From the IMG/VR virus record IMGVR_UViG_3300048010_000237, positions 1 to 31,570 of that record: a DNA stretch of 31,570 nt; one strand, 5' to 3'. The notes beneath the pieces are model-generated. The model searched no databases. It was not told the DNA's origin and saw only the letters and a program-made list of their open reading frames with translations. The translations under genes were made by a program, and so were the position numbers. This DNA is from a virus. Below are positions 8,290 to 15,437 of this stretch, in pieces (position 1 is the first letter of the stretch; each line of letters starts with the position of its first letter).

Positions 8290-8373
8290 TTACCCCTCTT
8301 TCTTTGTTACAGCCTTTTTCACGGCCTTTACGGCCTTTTTAAGAGGCTTTTTGCTACCGTTAAGCTTACCCAT
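8290..8373 (-). CDS. 27-aa lysine-rich peptide
   Basis: The short ORF encodes MGKLNGSKKPLKKAVKAVKK followed by AVTKKEG, about 40% Lys and amphipathic-helical. An AGGGG ribosome binding site lies 7 nt before the ATG. The ORF fills the gap between two structural genes with the same tight spacing as other genes here. It is one of several cationic peptides in the late cluster. It may be real, but its length gives limited statistical support. Confidence 0.5.
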   Translation of the reverse strand: MGKLNGSKKPLKKAVKAVKKAVTKKEG

Positions 8374-8385
8374 GATAAGCCCCTA

Positions 8386-8865
8386 TTAAACAGCAGCAGA
8401 GAAAGGAGTAGCTTCTGTGCCAGTGGCCGCAGTGCGGACTGCAACAGAAAACTTGTTGCTAGCAACGTCCTGAATTTCTACCTGCGCACCAAGAATACCG
8501 CCAGTTGTTGTACCGTCCATAGTGATGGTGTCGGTGTCAGCAGCAGTTTCAAAGATAGACGCAGTGTCGCCACCGTCGTTAGCTACAATAGCCATACCAG
8601 ACATTGTGTCGCTAGAATTAGCAACCTGAATGATATAGTCGTTTGAAGTAACGGTGGTTGCTACAAAGAACTTGTAGATGTTGCCTGTTCCGCTAGCAGC
8701 AGGAAGAGTGACAGTCGCACCGCTTGCAATATCCAAAACCATAGTACGGCCTGCGTTTGCGGCAGATGTCATAGTAGCGTTAGCTGTTACGGAAACGAGA
8801 GAGTCGGAGCCAGAAATAAAACCGGCAGTGGAGGTCACGGGACCCGAAAAAGTTGTAGAAGCCAT
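8386..8865 (-). CDS. Virion structural / decoration-like protein
   Basis: 159 aa, Ala/Thr/Ser-rich, beta-rich, no Trp or His apparent. The start (MASTTFSGPVTSTAGFISG) and the body (MVLDIASGATVTLPAASGTGN) are typical of a protein family found next to capsid genes in marine phages. I infer a head-decoration or surface protein. It is the first gene after the terminator that follows the major capsid gene, so it may be reached by read-through or have a promoter in 8866-8968. Confidence 0.6.
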   Translation of the reverse strand: MASTTFSGPVTSTAGFISGSDSLVSVTANATMTSAANAGRTMVLDIASGATVTLPAASGTGNIYKFFVATTVTSNDYIIQVANSSDTMSGMAIVANDGGDTASIFETAADTDTITMDGTTTGGILGAQVEIQDVASNKFSVAVRTAATGTEATPFSAAV

Positions 8866-8968
8866 TTTATCACCTCTTGCACAAGGGTTCGCTCTGTAGT
8901 CCGTGCAATGTCAGGTGGGCTTGGATCCTGTCTACAAAGCTAAAATTACGCCCAAACTCAGTATATAA

Positions 8969-9001
8969 CAAAAAAGGACGACTGTGAAGCCGTCCTTTTA
9001 A
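8969..9001 (-). terminator. Rho-independent terminator after major capsid gene
   Basis: A 9-bp stem (AAAAGGACG at 8972-8980, CGTCCTTTT at 8991-8999) with a 10-nt loop. On the minus strand the hairpin is followed by a T-run. It lies 20 bp past the stop of the major capsid gene. T-runs on both sides make it potentially bidirectional. The rest of 8866-9021 shows no ORF. This hairpin could reduce transcription of the downstream genes relative to the capsid gene. Confidence 0.85.
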
Positions 9002-9021
9002 GTATCTCAAAAGAGAATTTT

Positions 9022-9927
9022 TTATGCGCCCGGTGTACCGAACACACAACGCCAGTCAGAAACGCCAAAGCTGTAACGCTCACGTGCCTTGAACCGCATA
9101 TTACCGGTGTCAAAATCGCCTTCCATGGCGGTCTTGATTGGTGCACGGTTGAAGTACTTGAAGCCGTTTGGTGCATCTGTCTTGATGAAGAAGGCATCAG
9201 TATCCGTCAGGAAGTGGTTAACCACTGCACCCTCTGGAAGCATACCCATGCTCTTCATTGCGTTCAGATCGTTGTCAGCAGTAGCTGAGCGCAGGTTTGA
9301 GTTGATTACCCGCTCTGCAATGAATTGCAGTTCTTTCGGGATAATCAGCTTCATGCCGCGTACAGCAACCTTCAGACCACGCTCATCAGTGAAGCCTGCA
9401 ATGTCAATCAGCATCTGCTCAAGAGAAGTCTCGTTGAGGTCAGCGGCAGTTGACAGCAAGTTACTCTGTGAGCCTGAAAGTGAAGGGTGTGCTGAAGAGC
9501 AAAGTGCTGCACCGTCGCCGATTGGGCTGCCCGTGCTGAACGCATTGTTCAGGATGGAAGCAGCTTTAATCTGCTTGGTCTGGGCCATTGAGCGGGCCAG
9601 AGCCTTGGTGTAGCGTGATGCCAGACGGTCGTACAAGTTGTCTTCGATAGCTTCCTCAGTGATTGAGAACGCCAGAGCGATTGTTTCATGTGTGTACCGT
9701 GCTGTGTAGGTCTCTTGAGCATCGTCAAAGTTGATGGCAGCGCCTTCACCTTTAACTGGTGCTGTTGAAAAACCACCGAGCATCACCTCTTCTTCAAATG
9801 CACGATCTGAAGACTCTTCATCGAAGATTTCAGCGTGTTCATTTTCGTAGCGATCATACTCAAGACCGAACAAGGCATTTAGTCCGGGCTCAAGCTCTTT
9901 CGCTAGTTGTGCGCGAGAAATAGCCAT
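9022..9927 (-). CDS. Major capsid protein
   Basis: 301 aa. Segments YTARYTHETIALAFSITEEA, ARSMAQTKQIKAASILNNAF and the long-helix/loop pattern (LKVAVRGMKLIIPKELQFIAERV) are typical of HK97-fold capsid proteins of the Mu gpT-like group. A downstream terminator and a strong AAGGAGGG ribosome binding site (10 nt from the ATG) fit a highly expressed gene. The order scaffold - small structural - decoration-like - capsid supports the call. No protease gene is visible nearby, so maturation by cleavage is not indicated. Confidence 0.9.
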   Translation of the reverse strand: MAISRAQLAKELEPGLNALFGLEYDRYENEHAEIFDEESSDRAFEEEVMLGGFSTAPVKGEGAAINFDDAQETYTARYTHETIALAFSITEEAIEDNLYDRLASRYTKALARSMAQTKQIKAASILNNAFSTGSPIGDGAALCSSAHPSLSGSQSNLLSTAADLNETSLEQMLIDIAGFTDERGLKVAVRGMKLIIPKELQFIAERVINSNLRSATADNDLNAMKSMGMLPEGAVVNHFLTDTDAFFIKTDAPNGFKYFNRAPIKTAMEGDFDTGNMRFKARERYSFGVSDWRCVFGTPGA

Positions 9928-9942
9928 TTTCTATGTCCCTCC

Positions 9943-10590
9943 TTAAATGCCAGTGCTTGCTGCTGTAGTCTGAGAGTCAGAGCTAGAGCATGGAGCATTG
10001 TGGTGGAAATTAAACCGAACGACGTAATTTACACCTGCTGCATCGTAATCGAGGTTAGCACTGTCACCAGTGAGACCTACGACACGCATGAACAGTGTTG
10101 CTGTAGTAGCAACTGTGGAAATGTCGAGTTCAGCAGTGGAACGTCCATTGTCGGTTGAACCGGACGTTGCGGTTGCCAAAGATGCGTTAGCAAAGATGTT
10201 TGACAGTGCAGTTGCACGGTCAGTTGAGCTACCATCTGCGGCTACCATGAACAACTGGTTTGGATTGTCAGCAACGAAAGCCTTCACAGGGAAGTTTGTG
10301 TCTACGCTTACGCTGTTGGCACCGGGCCAGTAGTTGATGAAGACAGGTTTCTTAGAAACACTATCCACGTACTCTACGCCCATCAGAACCCCAAGTGCGG
10401 GAACCGTACCACCGTTTGCATTACCAACAATGTCGATAACACCAGCCGCCAGTGGAATTACTGGCGAATACTGATAAATCGCATTAGTGTTGGCTGCTGC
10501 AATCTCATATTGAGTTACACCAGTAGTGTTGGCACCTGCGCCATTAAGCCCGATAGGACGAAGACCAAAGGCAGTATCTTGATTTGCCAT
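9943..10590 (-). CDS. Head decoration-like structural protein
   Basis: 215 aa, Ala/Asn/Thr/Val-rich, beta-rich. It begins MANQDTAFGLRPIGLNGAGA, a start typical of proteins encoded beside the capsid gene in marine phages. Segments GVLMGVEYVDSVSKKPVFIN and LFMRVVGLTGDSANLDYDAA suggest a beta-barrel with one inserted domain. No enzyme motif. The gene sits directly upstream of the major capsid gene (15-bp gap), so a decoration or head-stabilising role is likely but inferred. Confidence 0.65.
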   Translation of the reverse strand: MANQDTAFGLRPIGLNGAGANTTGVTQYEIAAANTNAIYQYSPVIPLAAGVIDIVGNANGGTVPALGVLMGVEYVDSVSKKPVFINYWPGANSVSVDTNFPVKAFVADNPNQLFMVAADGSSTDRATALSNIFANASLATATSGSTDNGRSTAELDISTVATTATLFMRVVGLTGDSANLDYDAAGVNYVVRFNFHHNAPCSSSDSQTTAASTGI

Positions 10591-10616
10591 TTTTGTTTCT
10601 CCTAATCAGAGCGACC

Positions 10617-11105
10617 CTATCTCTGTGGGCCGCCAAAGGTTACACGAGATTGACGATCAGGTTTGTTGATCGTCATGGTTGAATGTGCATTCGTGCTCAT
10701 CATGTCATTATCAACAGCCTGCATCTGATCCGCGTTCCTCTGAGAGAAGTACTCGTTTCGTTCTGCAACCGTTTCCAATGGAATACGAGCAAGAATAAGT
10801 CCACCTACTCCAAACACACCTTCGTATTTACCTGATTCGACTACCGGGGCCTCAAAGTCAGGGTACTCATCCTTACGAACCAGTTCCCAACCTTCGCGCA
10901 TCTTAGCGCTGACGTTTTTAGTATCGTCAAAACCACGGGTTTCAGCCCGGATCCAACGATGCTTAAAACCATCCGGTGCAGGTGGTGCATCTAACATAGA
11001 CGGGGGAGCCCACGGCTTACGCCTTGCCGTTTTTTCCCTAGATTGATTTGCGCGAGAAGTACGTTTGATTTCGCCTTCAAACATTTCGTTTTGATCTTCA
11101 GCCAT
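10617..11105 (-). CDS. Head-module protein, unknown
   Basis: 162 aa with a charged, disordered N-terminus (EGEIKRTSRANQSREKTARR) followed by a compact segment (GFKHRWIRAETRGFDDTKN, REGWELVRKDEYPDF, GLILARIPLETVAERNEYF). The pattern 'W-R-E-x-x-G-x-x-D-x-x-N' followed by 'GWE-V' is shared by unnamed proteins between scaffold and capsid genes in marine podovirus-like phages, as I remember them. It is probably a minor capsid or assembly factor. Function is not established. Confidence 0.65.
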   Translation of the reverse strand: MAEDQNEMFEGEIKRTSRANQSREKTARRKPWAPPSMLDAPPAPDGFKHRWIRAETRGFDDTKNVSAKMREGWELVRKDEYPDFEAPVVESGKYEGVFGVGGLILARIPLETVAERNEYFSQRNADQMQAVDNDMMSTNAHSTMTINKPDRQSRVTFGGPQR

Positions 11106-11110
11106 CTCTC

Positions 11111-11977
11111 TTACTCCTTCACGTATTTCGCGTATTCTTCAAGCGGCACACCCAATTTCTTCGCTATCGCGACTTGGCTAGGGGTGAGTCTAACCTTTTT
11201 CCCACTACTGCGCCCAGATGTACTGCGGGATACGGAAGCAACCGTCTGAGCGGGCCGTTTGCTACCACCGTTAAGCTTATGCGGAAACTCTGTCTGCATA
11301 CGCCTGTCAAGTTCATTATAGTAGTCATTTGACTGCGGGTCAAATCCTTCGTCTTCAACGAGCTTTTTATGTATGCCAAAAGCAGCATATGTCATCGCCT
11401 CATCTTCACCAAACCACGCATTTTTCTGAGCCCATTGTTCTGCTTTAGGGTCAGGCCTACGAGGCTGTTGTTGAGGCATAGGTTGACGTACAGCCGCCTG
11501 CTGCTGTGCTTGGATTTGCTGTGCATAGCGTTGCTGCTGTGCTTTAGCTTGAGTAGCGCGGTCATTTTCAATAGCCAGACGGGTAATCGCCCGTTGAGCC
11601 TCAATAACGCCATTTGTGTCGCCCATCTCAATAGCTTTAGCCAATTTTTCTTCGGCAGAAGCTATCTGTGACTCAACACGAGTGCTGTACTCATTGACAT
11701 AGTTGGTATCCAGCGTATCCATGCGCTGTTTTAGCTGCTGTGCTTCAGCCTGCACGTTCTGAGCATACTTCAACGCTTCTTCGCGCTGGCGCTCTGCTTC
11801 GCGCATTTTCTTTGTTAGGCGGTCAATGCGCTTTTGCGTGGCATTCTCCGCTTTGTCAAAATTATCGTCTTCTGACGCCTGCTGGGTCTCTTGACCCTCA
11901 TCGTCATTAGCTACGTCAACCTCAGTTTCCTGAGAGTCGTCCAGATCCAGTTCAATCTGTTCTTTTTCTTCTGCCAT
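11111..11977 (-). CDS. Scaffolding protein
   Basis: 288 aa. A very acidic N-terminus (EQIELDLDDSQETEVDVAND) is followed by a long coiled-coil (about residues 45-150, KRIDRLTKKMREAERQREE). A Gln/Pro-rich linker (about 150-175) leads to a basic C-terminus (GRSSGKKVRLTPSQVAIAKK). An acidic, coiled-coil protein with a basic C-terminal capsid-binding segment just before the capsid genes is the usual form of a phage scaffold. No protease domain is visible. Confidence 0.8.
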   Translation of the reverse strand: MAEEKEQIELDLDDSQETEVDVANDDEGQETQQASEDDNFDKAENATQKRIDRLTKKMREAERQREEALKYAQNVQAEAQQLKQRMDTLDTNYVNEYSTRVESQIASAEEKLAKAIEMGDTNGVIEAQRAITRLAIENDRATQAKAQQQRYAQQIQAQQQAAVRQPMPQQQPRRPDPKAEQWAQKNAWFGEDEAMTYAAFGIHKKLVEDEGFDPQSNDYYNELDRRMQTEFPHKLNGGSKRPAQTVASVSRSTSGRSSGKKVRLTPSQVAIAKKLGVPLEEYAKYVKE

Positions 11978-11986
11978 TTTTAACTC

Positions 11987-12439
11987 CTAGAAATGCAAAA
12001 TGTCTTCAGGTTCTTGAATACGCGCCAAAATCTCGTCATCGTTCAAGATGCGGACTTCGCCACCATCAATCTTAAATCGCGAACCGGCATAACGGGCAAA
12101 CATCACCCAGTTACCCTTTTCGCACCACGGACCAGACGGAAACTTTTCCGCGTCCTTGTAAGCTAGGGGCCCTACCTTCAGGACATAGCCAACCTGTGTA
12201 GATACATTTTGCTCATCCAAAACTTGGTTTGGTAGGTAAATACCGCCATCGGTCTTACCTTTGCCGCGATACGGCAAAATAAGCAAACGCCAGCCCGTCG
12301 GGTCTGGCAATCTTTCTAGGAGGGAACCGCCGATTTTTTCGGGGTCTAATGCTTTATCAGTTACGTCAACGTAAGCTTCCGCGAGGTTTGCGACGCCTTC
12401 ACTTACGCCTTCGAGATCAAGTTTTTGCGCTTCAGTCAT
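11987..12439 (-). CDS. groES-like: GroES-like co-chaperonin (Cpn10)
   Basis: 150 aa, longer than the ~97 aa of bacterial GroES because of a ~45-residue N-terminal extension. From residue ~50 the GroES fold is visible: WRLLILPYRGKGKTDGGIYLP contains the mobile loop and the hydrophobic I-Y-L tripeptide that would contact GroEL. VGYVLKVGP, KGNWVMFARYAGSRFKIDGG and VRILNDDEILARI follow in the right order. Like T4 gp31, it should pair with the host GroEL to fold the phage capsid protein. It lies just upstream of the scaffold and capsid genes. It overlaps the 65-aa gene by 8 bp. Confidence 0.85.
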   Translation of the reverse strand: MTEAQKLDLEGVSEGVANLAEAYVDVTDKALDPEKIGGSLLERLPDPTGWRLLILPYRGKGKTDGGIYLPNQVLDEQNVSTQVGYVLKVGPLAYKDAEKFPSGPWCEKGNWVMFARYAGSRFKIDGGEVRILNDDEILARIQEPEDILHF

Positions 12440-12629
12440 TGCTTCGCTCCTGTTTTTCTAGCAGGCCCTTGAGTTCCTGTTCCACGTGATCCAGAGATTT
12501 TAAATTTCCCATGAGCTCACGATACTGCTCGATGTTCTTGACGTTGTCATAAATTAACAAGTCTTGAACTGCCCTCCGCCGCTCTTTGATAATCCGAAAA
12601 GCGGCTTCGGCAAAATATATTTCATCCAC
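12432..12629 (-). CDS. Small helical protein, unknown
   Basis: 65 aa, helical and charged (FRIIKERRRAVQDLLIYDNV, DHVEQELKGLLEKQERS), likely a coiled-coil. It lies between the lysozyme and GroES genes. Its 3' end overlaps the GroES start by 8 bp and a GGAGA ribosome binding site precedes the ATG. It has no known domain that I recognise. A role in assembly or lysis cannot be told apart from the sequence. Confidence 0.65.
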   Translation of the reverse strand: MDEIYFAEAAFRIIKERRRAVQDLLIYDNVKNIEQYRELMGNLKSLDHVEQELKGLLEKQERSND

Positions 12630-12660
12630 TCGTATATCTCCGCGTTAAATCTGATATATT

Positions 12661-12669
12661 ATTATACCA
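12661..12669 (-). promoter_or_regulatory. Candidate extended -10 promoter for the GroES/capsid operon
   Basis: On the minus strand this reads TGGTATAAT, a perfect TGnTATAAT extended -10 element. It overlaps the last codons of the lysozyme gene, 32 bp upstream of the 65-aa gene. No convincing -35 box is seen, which an extended -10 can tolerate. It would allow separate transcription of GroES, scaffold and capsid genes. Confidence 0.4.
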
Positions 12670-13174
12670 TCTCTAGCGCAAAGTCACGTGTTTCTTTGTT
12701 CCTTCTTAGCCAACCCTTACCAAAAGTGTTAAACGTCCGAAGGCTCTTGTAAAAAGCCTCGCGCTCATCAGCCACCGCCTTAATCGTTTCCGCCGCGTCA
12801 GCGGCTTCTACAGCTTCTAGGGTCTTGGGGCCTATCGCACCGTCCGCAGTCGCTCCTACGGCTTTCTGTAGCGCTTTAGCAGCCCTTCCGGGGCCAGAGT
12901 TAACCGCCCAATCAAAGATAGCAAAGTCCAGACCCGAAGGCAGATTATCGCCCTTCACCTTGTCCCAGTAGCCCTGCTTGTAAATCAACTGCACATGATC
13001 GTCAGGAATGTTCTTCAACTCATCCACATCTTCCAACGGCCTGCCCAAGAAATCTGAGTAGGTTTTGTGCGTAATCCCCTTATTAGTTGCCCCACCGGGA
13101 TCATCCGGGTGGTCAACAAAGCCGCCTTCGTGCTTTAGCACCATCTCTAGGCTTTTGAAGAAATTGGCTTCCAT
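12662..13174 (-). CDS. GH108-family lysozyme (endolysin)
   Basis: 170 aa. The N-terminus carries the family signature HEGGFVDHPDDPGGATNKGIT with the likely catalytic Glu16. The middle has the YWDKVKGDNLPSGLDFAIFDW and VNSGPGRAAKALQKAVGA segments typical of glycoside hydrolase family 108. The C-terminal part (ADGAIGPKTLEAVEAADAAE) matches the peptidoglycan-binding domain usually fused to it. It cleaves the glycan strands of peptidoglycan at lysis. No signal peptide or SAR helix is visible, so release would depend on a holin; the holin-like gene ends at the base where this gene starts. Confidence 0.9.
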   Translation of the reverse strand: MEANFFKSLEMVLKHEGGFVDHPDDPGGATNKGITHKTYSDFLGRPLEDVDELKNIPDDHVQLIYKQGYWDKVKGDNLPSGLDFAIFDWAVNSGPGRAAKALQKAVGATADGAIGPKTLEAVEAADAAETIKAVADEREAFYKSLRTFNTFGKGWLRRNKETRDFALEMV

Positions 13175-13632
13175 TAACGACCTTTCATATACTTGCTCAC
13201 AGCGCGGTTACCGAACCAAAATGACATAATGGCGGCAAACAGGCCTTGAGTCTCCGGAGTCCACATAAGCGTTACAGCGTCTTTCCAATCGCCGCCAGAC
13301 TCCAATACTTTCACAATAATCACGACTTCCGTCGCAGCGAACATCAAGAAGAAGGCATAAGTAATAACAGGCCTAACACTACCGCGCAGAGCGTTGACAA
13401 ATCCGCCAGCGTCAATGCTTCGATCATGCTCATAGATGCCCTTCGTCTCGGCTATGTCCGCCTGTTTGTCGAGCTCCTCTAATTTTAGCGCGGAGCGCTT
13501 CTCCATCAACTCGGCTTCCATCTTCATGGTTTCGAGTTTCTGTTTGTGCTCCTGCCCCGCCTTGAAGAAATTCAGTACTTCCGGGAGAAAGCTTGTCCCA
13601 AAGCCCAGTAAACTCCCAAGCAAACTCATCAT
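13174..13632 (-). CDS. Holin-like membrane protein (3-TM/GTA holin family)
   Basis: 152 aa from the ATG at 13632, chosen because AGGAG lies 8 nt upstream; a TTG 6 bp earlier is less likely. A hydrophobic N-terminus (MSLLGSLLGFGTSFLPEVLNF) is followed by a Lys/Glu coiled-coil (residues ~25-65). RGSVRPVITYAFFLMFAATE and LFAAIMSFWFGNRAVSK then form further TM segments. This arrangement matches the 'holin of 3TMs' family known from gene transfer agents and phages. The gene shares one base with the lysozyme start, supporting a lysis pair. Confidence 0.75.
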   Translation of the reverse strand: MMSLLGSLLGFGTSFLPEVLNFFKAGQEHKQKLETMKMEAELMEKRSALKLEELDKQADIAETKGIYEHDRSIDAGGFVNALRGSVRPVITYAFFLMFAATEVVIIVKVLESGGDWKDAVTLMWTPETQGLFAAIMSFWFGNRAVSKYMKGR

Positions 13633-13693
13633 TTTCAAGTCTCCTCTTCATCTCCGCTATGCGGCGTTTCAAATCTGCCACTACCTCATCCAT
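13430..13693 (-). CDS. Candidate overlapping ORF in lysis region
   Basis: An 87-codon reading frame starts at ATG 13693. It is coupled to the upstream stop (sequence ATGGATGA) and reads MDEVVADLKRRIAEMKRRLE, a short coiled-coil, before running out of frame through the first ~200 bp of the holin-like gene. The first 20 codons look gene-like; the remainder (Gly/Arg/Thr-rich) looks like a shadow of the holin frame. It may be a real overlapping lysis protein or only a leader that carries ribosomes to the holin start. Confidence 0.3.
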   Translation of the reverse strand: MDEVVADLKRRIAEMKRRLENDEFAWEFTGLWDKLSPGSTEFLQGGAGAQTETRNHEDGSRVDGEALRAKIRGARQTGGHSRDEGHL

Positions 13694-14159
13694 CGGTAAT
13701 CGTAAACCGCACATTCGGATGATCCGGGTAATTAACAACCACCGGACCTTCAGGACACATATAGTCAATGTGCGCCAACAAAGTGGCTTCACCGGTAGCA
13801 ACCTTGCTACGATGACGCTCATCAATCGTTATCTTGTAGCCAAACTTGTCTATTTTATCGTTAGCTGGACCGCTAAACTTAGCTATGCTTGGAACTGCCG
13901 GATGCACGATGTATTCGCTATCCCGAACCTCCAACCGAAAACTCTCAACGGTACAGTCATCACGCAGCTTCTCCCGCGCAACAATGACCTTAAACTCACC
14001 AGTTACCGGGCCGTCTGAAATCTCAAAATATTCGGGAGCCCATTCTAAGACAGGGTCTTCAAAACCAATCTTGTCATAAAGAGTGTATCCGCCGCCTATC
14101 AAAGCAAACGTGGCGGTGACAACGCCAATCCCTTTTGTGATGTTTTCAAAGTCCATCAA
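13686..14159 (-). CDS. Membrane-anchored protein, unknown
   Basis: 157 aa. One N-terminal TM segment (about residues 10-28, IGVVTATFALIGGGYTLYDK) is followed by a ~125-residue outer domain. This is beta-rich (EYFEISDGPVTGEFKVIVAR, FGYKITIDERHRSKVATGE) and contains two Cys (53 and 126). An N-in anchor with a periplasmic beta domain suggests a role at the cell envelope during lysis or superinfection exclusion. The family is not recognised. ATGA overlap with the upstream gene. Confidence 0.6.
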   Translation of the reverse strand: MMDFENITKGIGVVTATFALIGGGYTLYDKIGFEDPVLEWAPEYFEISDGPVTGEFKVIVAREKLRDDCTVESFRLEVRDSEYIVHPAVPSIAKFSGPANDKIDKFGYKITIDERHRSKVATGEATLLAHIDYMCPEGPVVVNYPDHPNVRFTITDG

Positions 14160-14383
14160 TACACCTTTACCGAACCGTCCTTTATGTGTTTAGGCACACA
14201 ATAGGCCGTCACCCTGTCATCCGGGTGTAGATAATCCAAGCTCCTATAATTCCCATATCTTTTACTTACCTGAGAAGCATAATAATTACAATCAATTATG
14301 CTGGCAAAGTACATATCGTTGCTGACGAGCCTTCGGTCATCCCCCGTGCCTAAATAAACCATCAACAAAAATACGTGGATCAT
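14156..14383 (-). CDS. Small secreted or membrane-anchored protein, unknown
   Basis: 75 aa. A short hydrophobic start (MIHVFLLMVYLGTG) precedes a polar domain with two Cys (MYFASIIDCNYYASQVSKRYG, DRVTAYCVPKHIKDGS) that could form a disulphide in the periplasm. The same DRVTAYCVP-type pattern is common in unnamed small proteins of marine phages, as I remember. ATGA overlaps at both ends place it in the lysis/membrane operon. Confidence 0.6.
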   Translation of the reverse strand: MIHVFLLMVYLGTGDDRRLVSNDMYFASIIDCNYYASQVSKRYGNYRSLDYLHPDDRVTAYCVPKHIKDGSVKVY

Positions 14384-14592
14384 TCACTTGGCTTTGCACC
14401 CTTGCTGTTTACATACAAACCAAACCACGCGGCCCCCGCGCCAACGATCACACTGACAAATCCCGCCTGTGCGTTATTCGGGTCGGGCAAGGCCATAAAC
14501 CAAGTACACGTCTTGTAAAACACAATCATGTAACTGAGGATGAGCAACCGCGGAACAATCCGCCACGCATCCAATTTTTCCGGGGTAATCAT
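14380..14592 (-). CDS. Two-TM holin-like protein
   Basis: 70 aa from the ATG at 14592 (ATGA overlap with the upstream stop); a longer reading from 14673 lies inside the upstream gene. Two TM segments are evident: VPRLLILSYMIVFYKTCTWF and AGFVSVIVGAGAAWFGLYVN, joined by the short loop MALPDPNNAQ. The C-terminus is charged (SKGAKPSE). This is the layout of a class II holin. It could be the true holin or an antiholin working with the protein at 13174-13632. Confidence 0.6.
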   Translation of the reverse strand: MITPEKLDAWRIVPRLLILSYMIVFYKTCTWFMALPDPNNAQAGFVSVIVGAGAAWFGLYVNSKGAKPSE

Positions 14593-15065
14593 GCAGAACC
14601 TTTCGTTTTGACAAGCCAAATAAACCCTATCAGAACCACTGCTCCAATAAGGATTGACCCAATTATAACACAAATCTCAATAAATTTCTGCCTGCGCTCA
14701 CGCTGACGATACAGCGTCTCCTGCCGCTGCTTACGGATGTTGCCCTCCATGCGAATGAGCTCGTCCCAAGCAGATATACCCATAGTCAGGCTAATCCATT
14801 GTTTTAATTCATCTCTTTGGGCTTGCGCTTTGCGTTTAGCAGCAAAGGCCTCAATGGCCTCCTGCTCTACAGACTTGCCGTTAAATAATTTTTTGAATAT
14901 AGGGGGGTTCTTGGCTTCTTTTTCCGCTTGGTCAATATCAGAAAGAGCGCCCATCCATCTGGACAGGTCGCCCACCATTGACTCAACGTCACGCCCTACT
15001 GCAAAACCTTTTTTAAGTGCCCCAAACGCCGCTGACGCGGTCGCCATCGCCGAAACTGGATCCAT
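14589..15065 (-). CDS. Coiled-coil protein with C-terminal TM anchor
   Basis: 158 aa. An Ala/Gly-rich N-terminus (DPVSAMATASAAFGALKKGF) and a long charged helical region (residues ~40-125) end in one C-terminal TM helix (CVIIGSILIGAVVLIGFIWLV) and a short basic tail. Proteins of this shape are frequent upstream of lysis genes in marine phages; a spanin-like or membrane-tether role is possible. It is preceded by the conserved leader AACTACGGGA and a TATAAT box, so it may head the lysis operon. Confidence 0.6.
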   Translation of the reverse strand: MDPVSAMATASAAFGALKKGFAVGRDVESMVGDLSRWMGALSDIDQAEKEAKNPPIFKKLFNGKSVEQEAIEAFAAKRKAQAQRDELKQWISLTMGISAWDELIRMEGNIRKQRQETLYRQRERRQKFIEICVIIGSILIGAVVLIGFIWLVKTKGSA

Positions 15066-15070
15066 AACTA

Positions 15071-15097
15071 TTTCCCGTAGTTATAATAAACATTATA
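15071..15097 (-). promoter_or_regulatory. Candidate promoter and conserved CTACGGGA leader (lysis operon)
   Basis: Minus-strand TATAAT (15097-15092) is followed by a small ATAAT-GTTT-ATTAT stem and AACTACGGGAAA (15082-15071), which provides the ribosome binding site for the ATG at 15065. The leader is the same as at 23340, 24509, 28048 and 28675. No strong -35 box is seen. Confidence 0.5.
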
Positions 15098-15242
15098 CTC
15101 TCTTCTTTTTCTTTTTTGGCTTAGACTTCCCAGCTTCAGACAAAGCAATAGCGATAGCCTGCTTCTGCTTGTAGCCCTCGTCCATCAGCTTACTAATGTT
15201 CTTGCTGATGGTGGCCTGACTTGATCCCCGTGCTAACGGCAT
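15093..15242 (-). CDS. 49-aa small basic protein of marine-phage type
   Basis: The ORF encodes [20 protein letters not shown] followed by [19 protein letters not shown] and a Lys-rich tail. It matches a very common short peptide family in marine phages (pattern [33 protein letters not shown]). It starts in a one-base TAATG overlap with the upstream peptide gene. Despite its abundance no function is known to me; the N-terminal part looks like a compact helical DNA- or protein-binding unit. Confidence 0.75.
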   Translation of the reverse strand: MPLARGSSQATISKNISKLMDEGYKQKQAIAIALSEAGKSKPKKKKKRV

Positions 15243-15436
15243 TAGCTACAACTATTGTAGCCGCCACCTTTTACAGCAGCACCCATGCCACGAGCCGTTG
15301 CACGACCCATGCTCATTGGAACCTTTACGTCGGCTGTCTTGCCATAAGGAATGCGACCCTGACCCTTAATGTCAGCATATTCTACTGCCTTGGGTGCCGC
15401 CCCCGGCTTATTCGTTACGATTTTTACTGCGCCCAT
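15242..15436 (-). CDS. 64-aa small basic protein, unknown
   Basis: [20 protein letters not shown] followed by [20 protein letters not shown] and an Arg/Gly/Met-rich end ([20 protein letters not shown]). An AGGAGG ribosome binding site lies 8 nt before the ATG at 15436 and the gene begins 1 bp after the portal stop. The long reading frame that extends further upstream is antisense-like noise inside the portal gene, so the short form is preferred. No family is known to me. Confidence 0.65.
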   Translation of the reverse strand: MGAVKIVTNKPGAAPKAVEYADIKGQGRIPYGKTADVKVPMSMGRATARGMGAAVKGGGYNSCS

Positions 15437-15437
15437 T

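Noticed and set aside
9089-9613. 174-codon plus-strand ORF
   Set aside because: Antisense to the major capsid gene; no motif and atypical composition.
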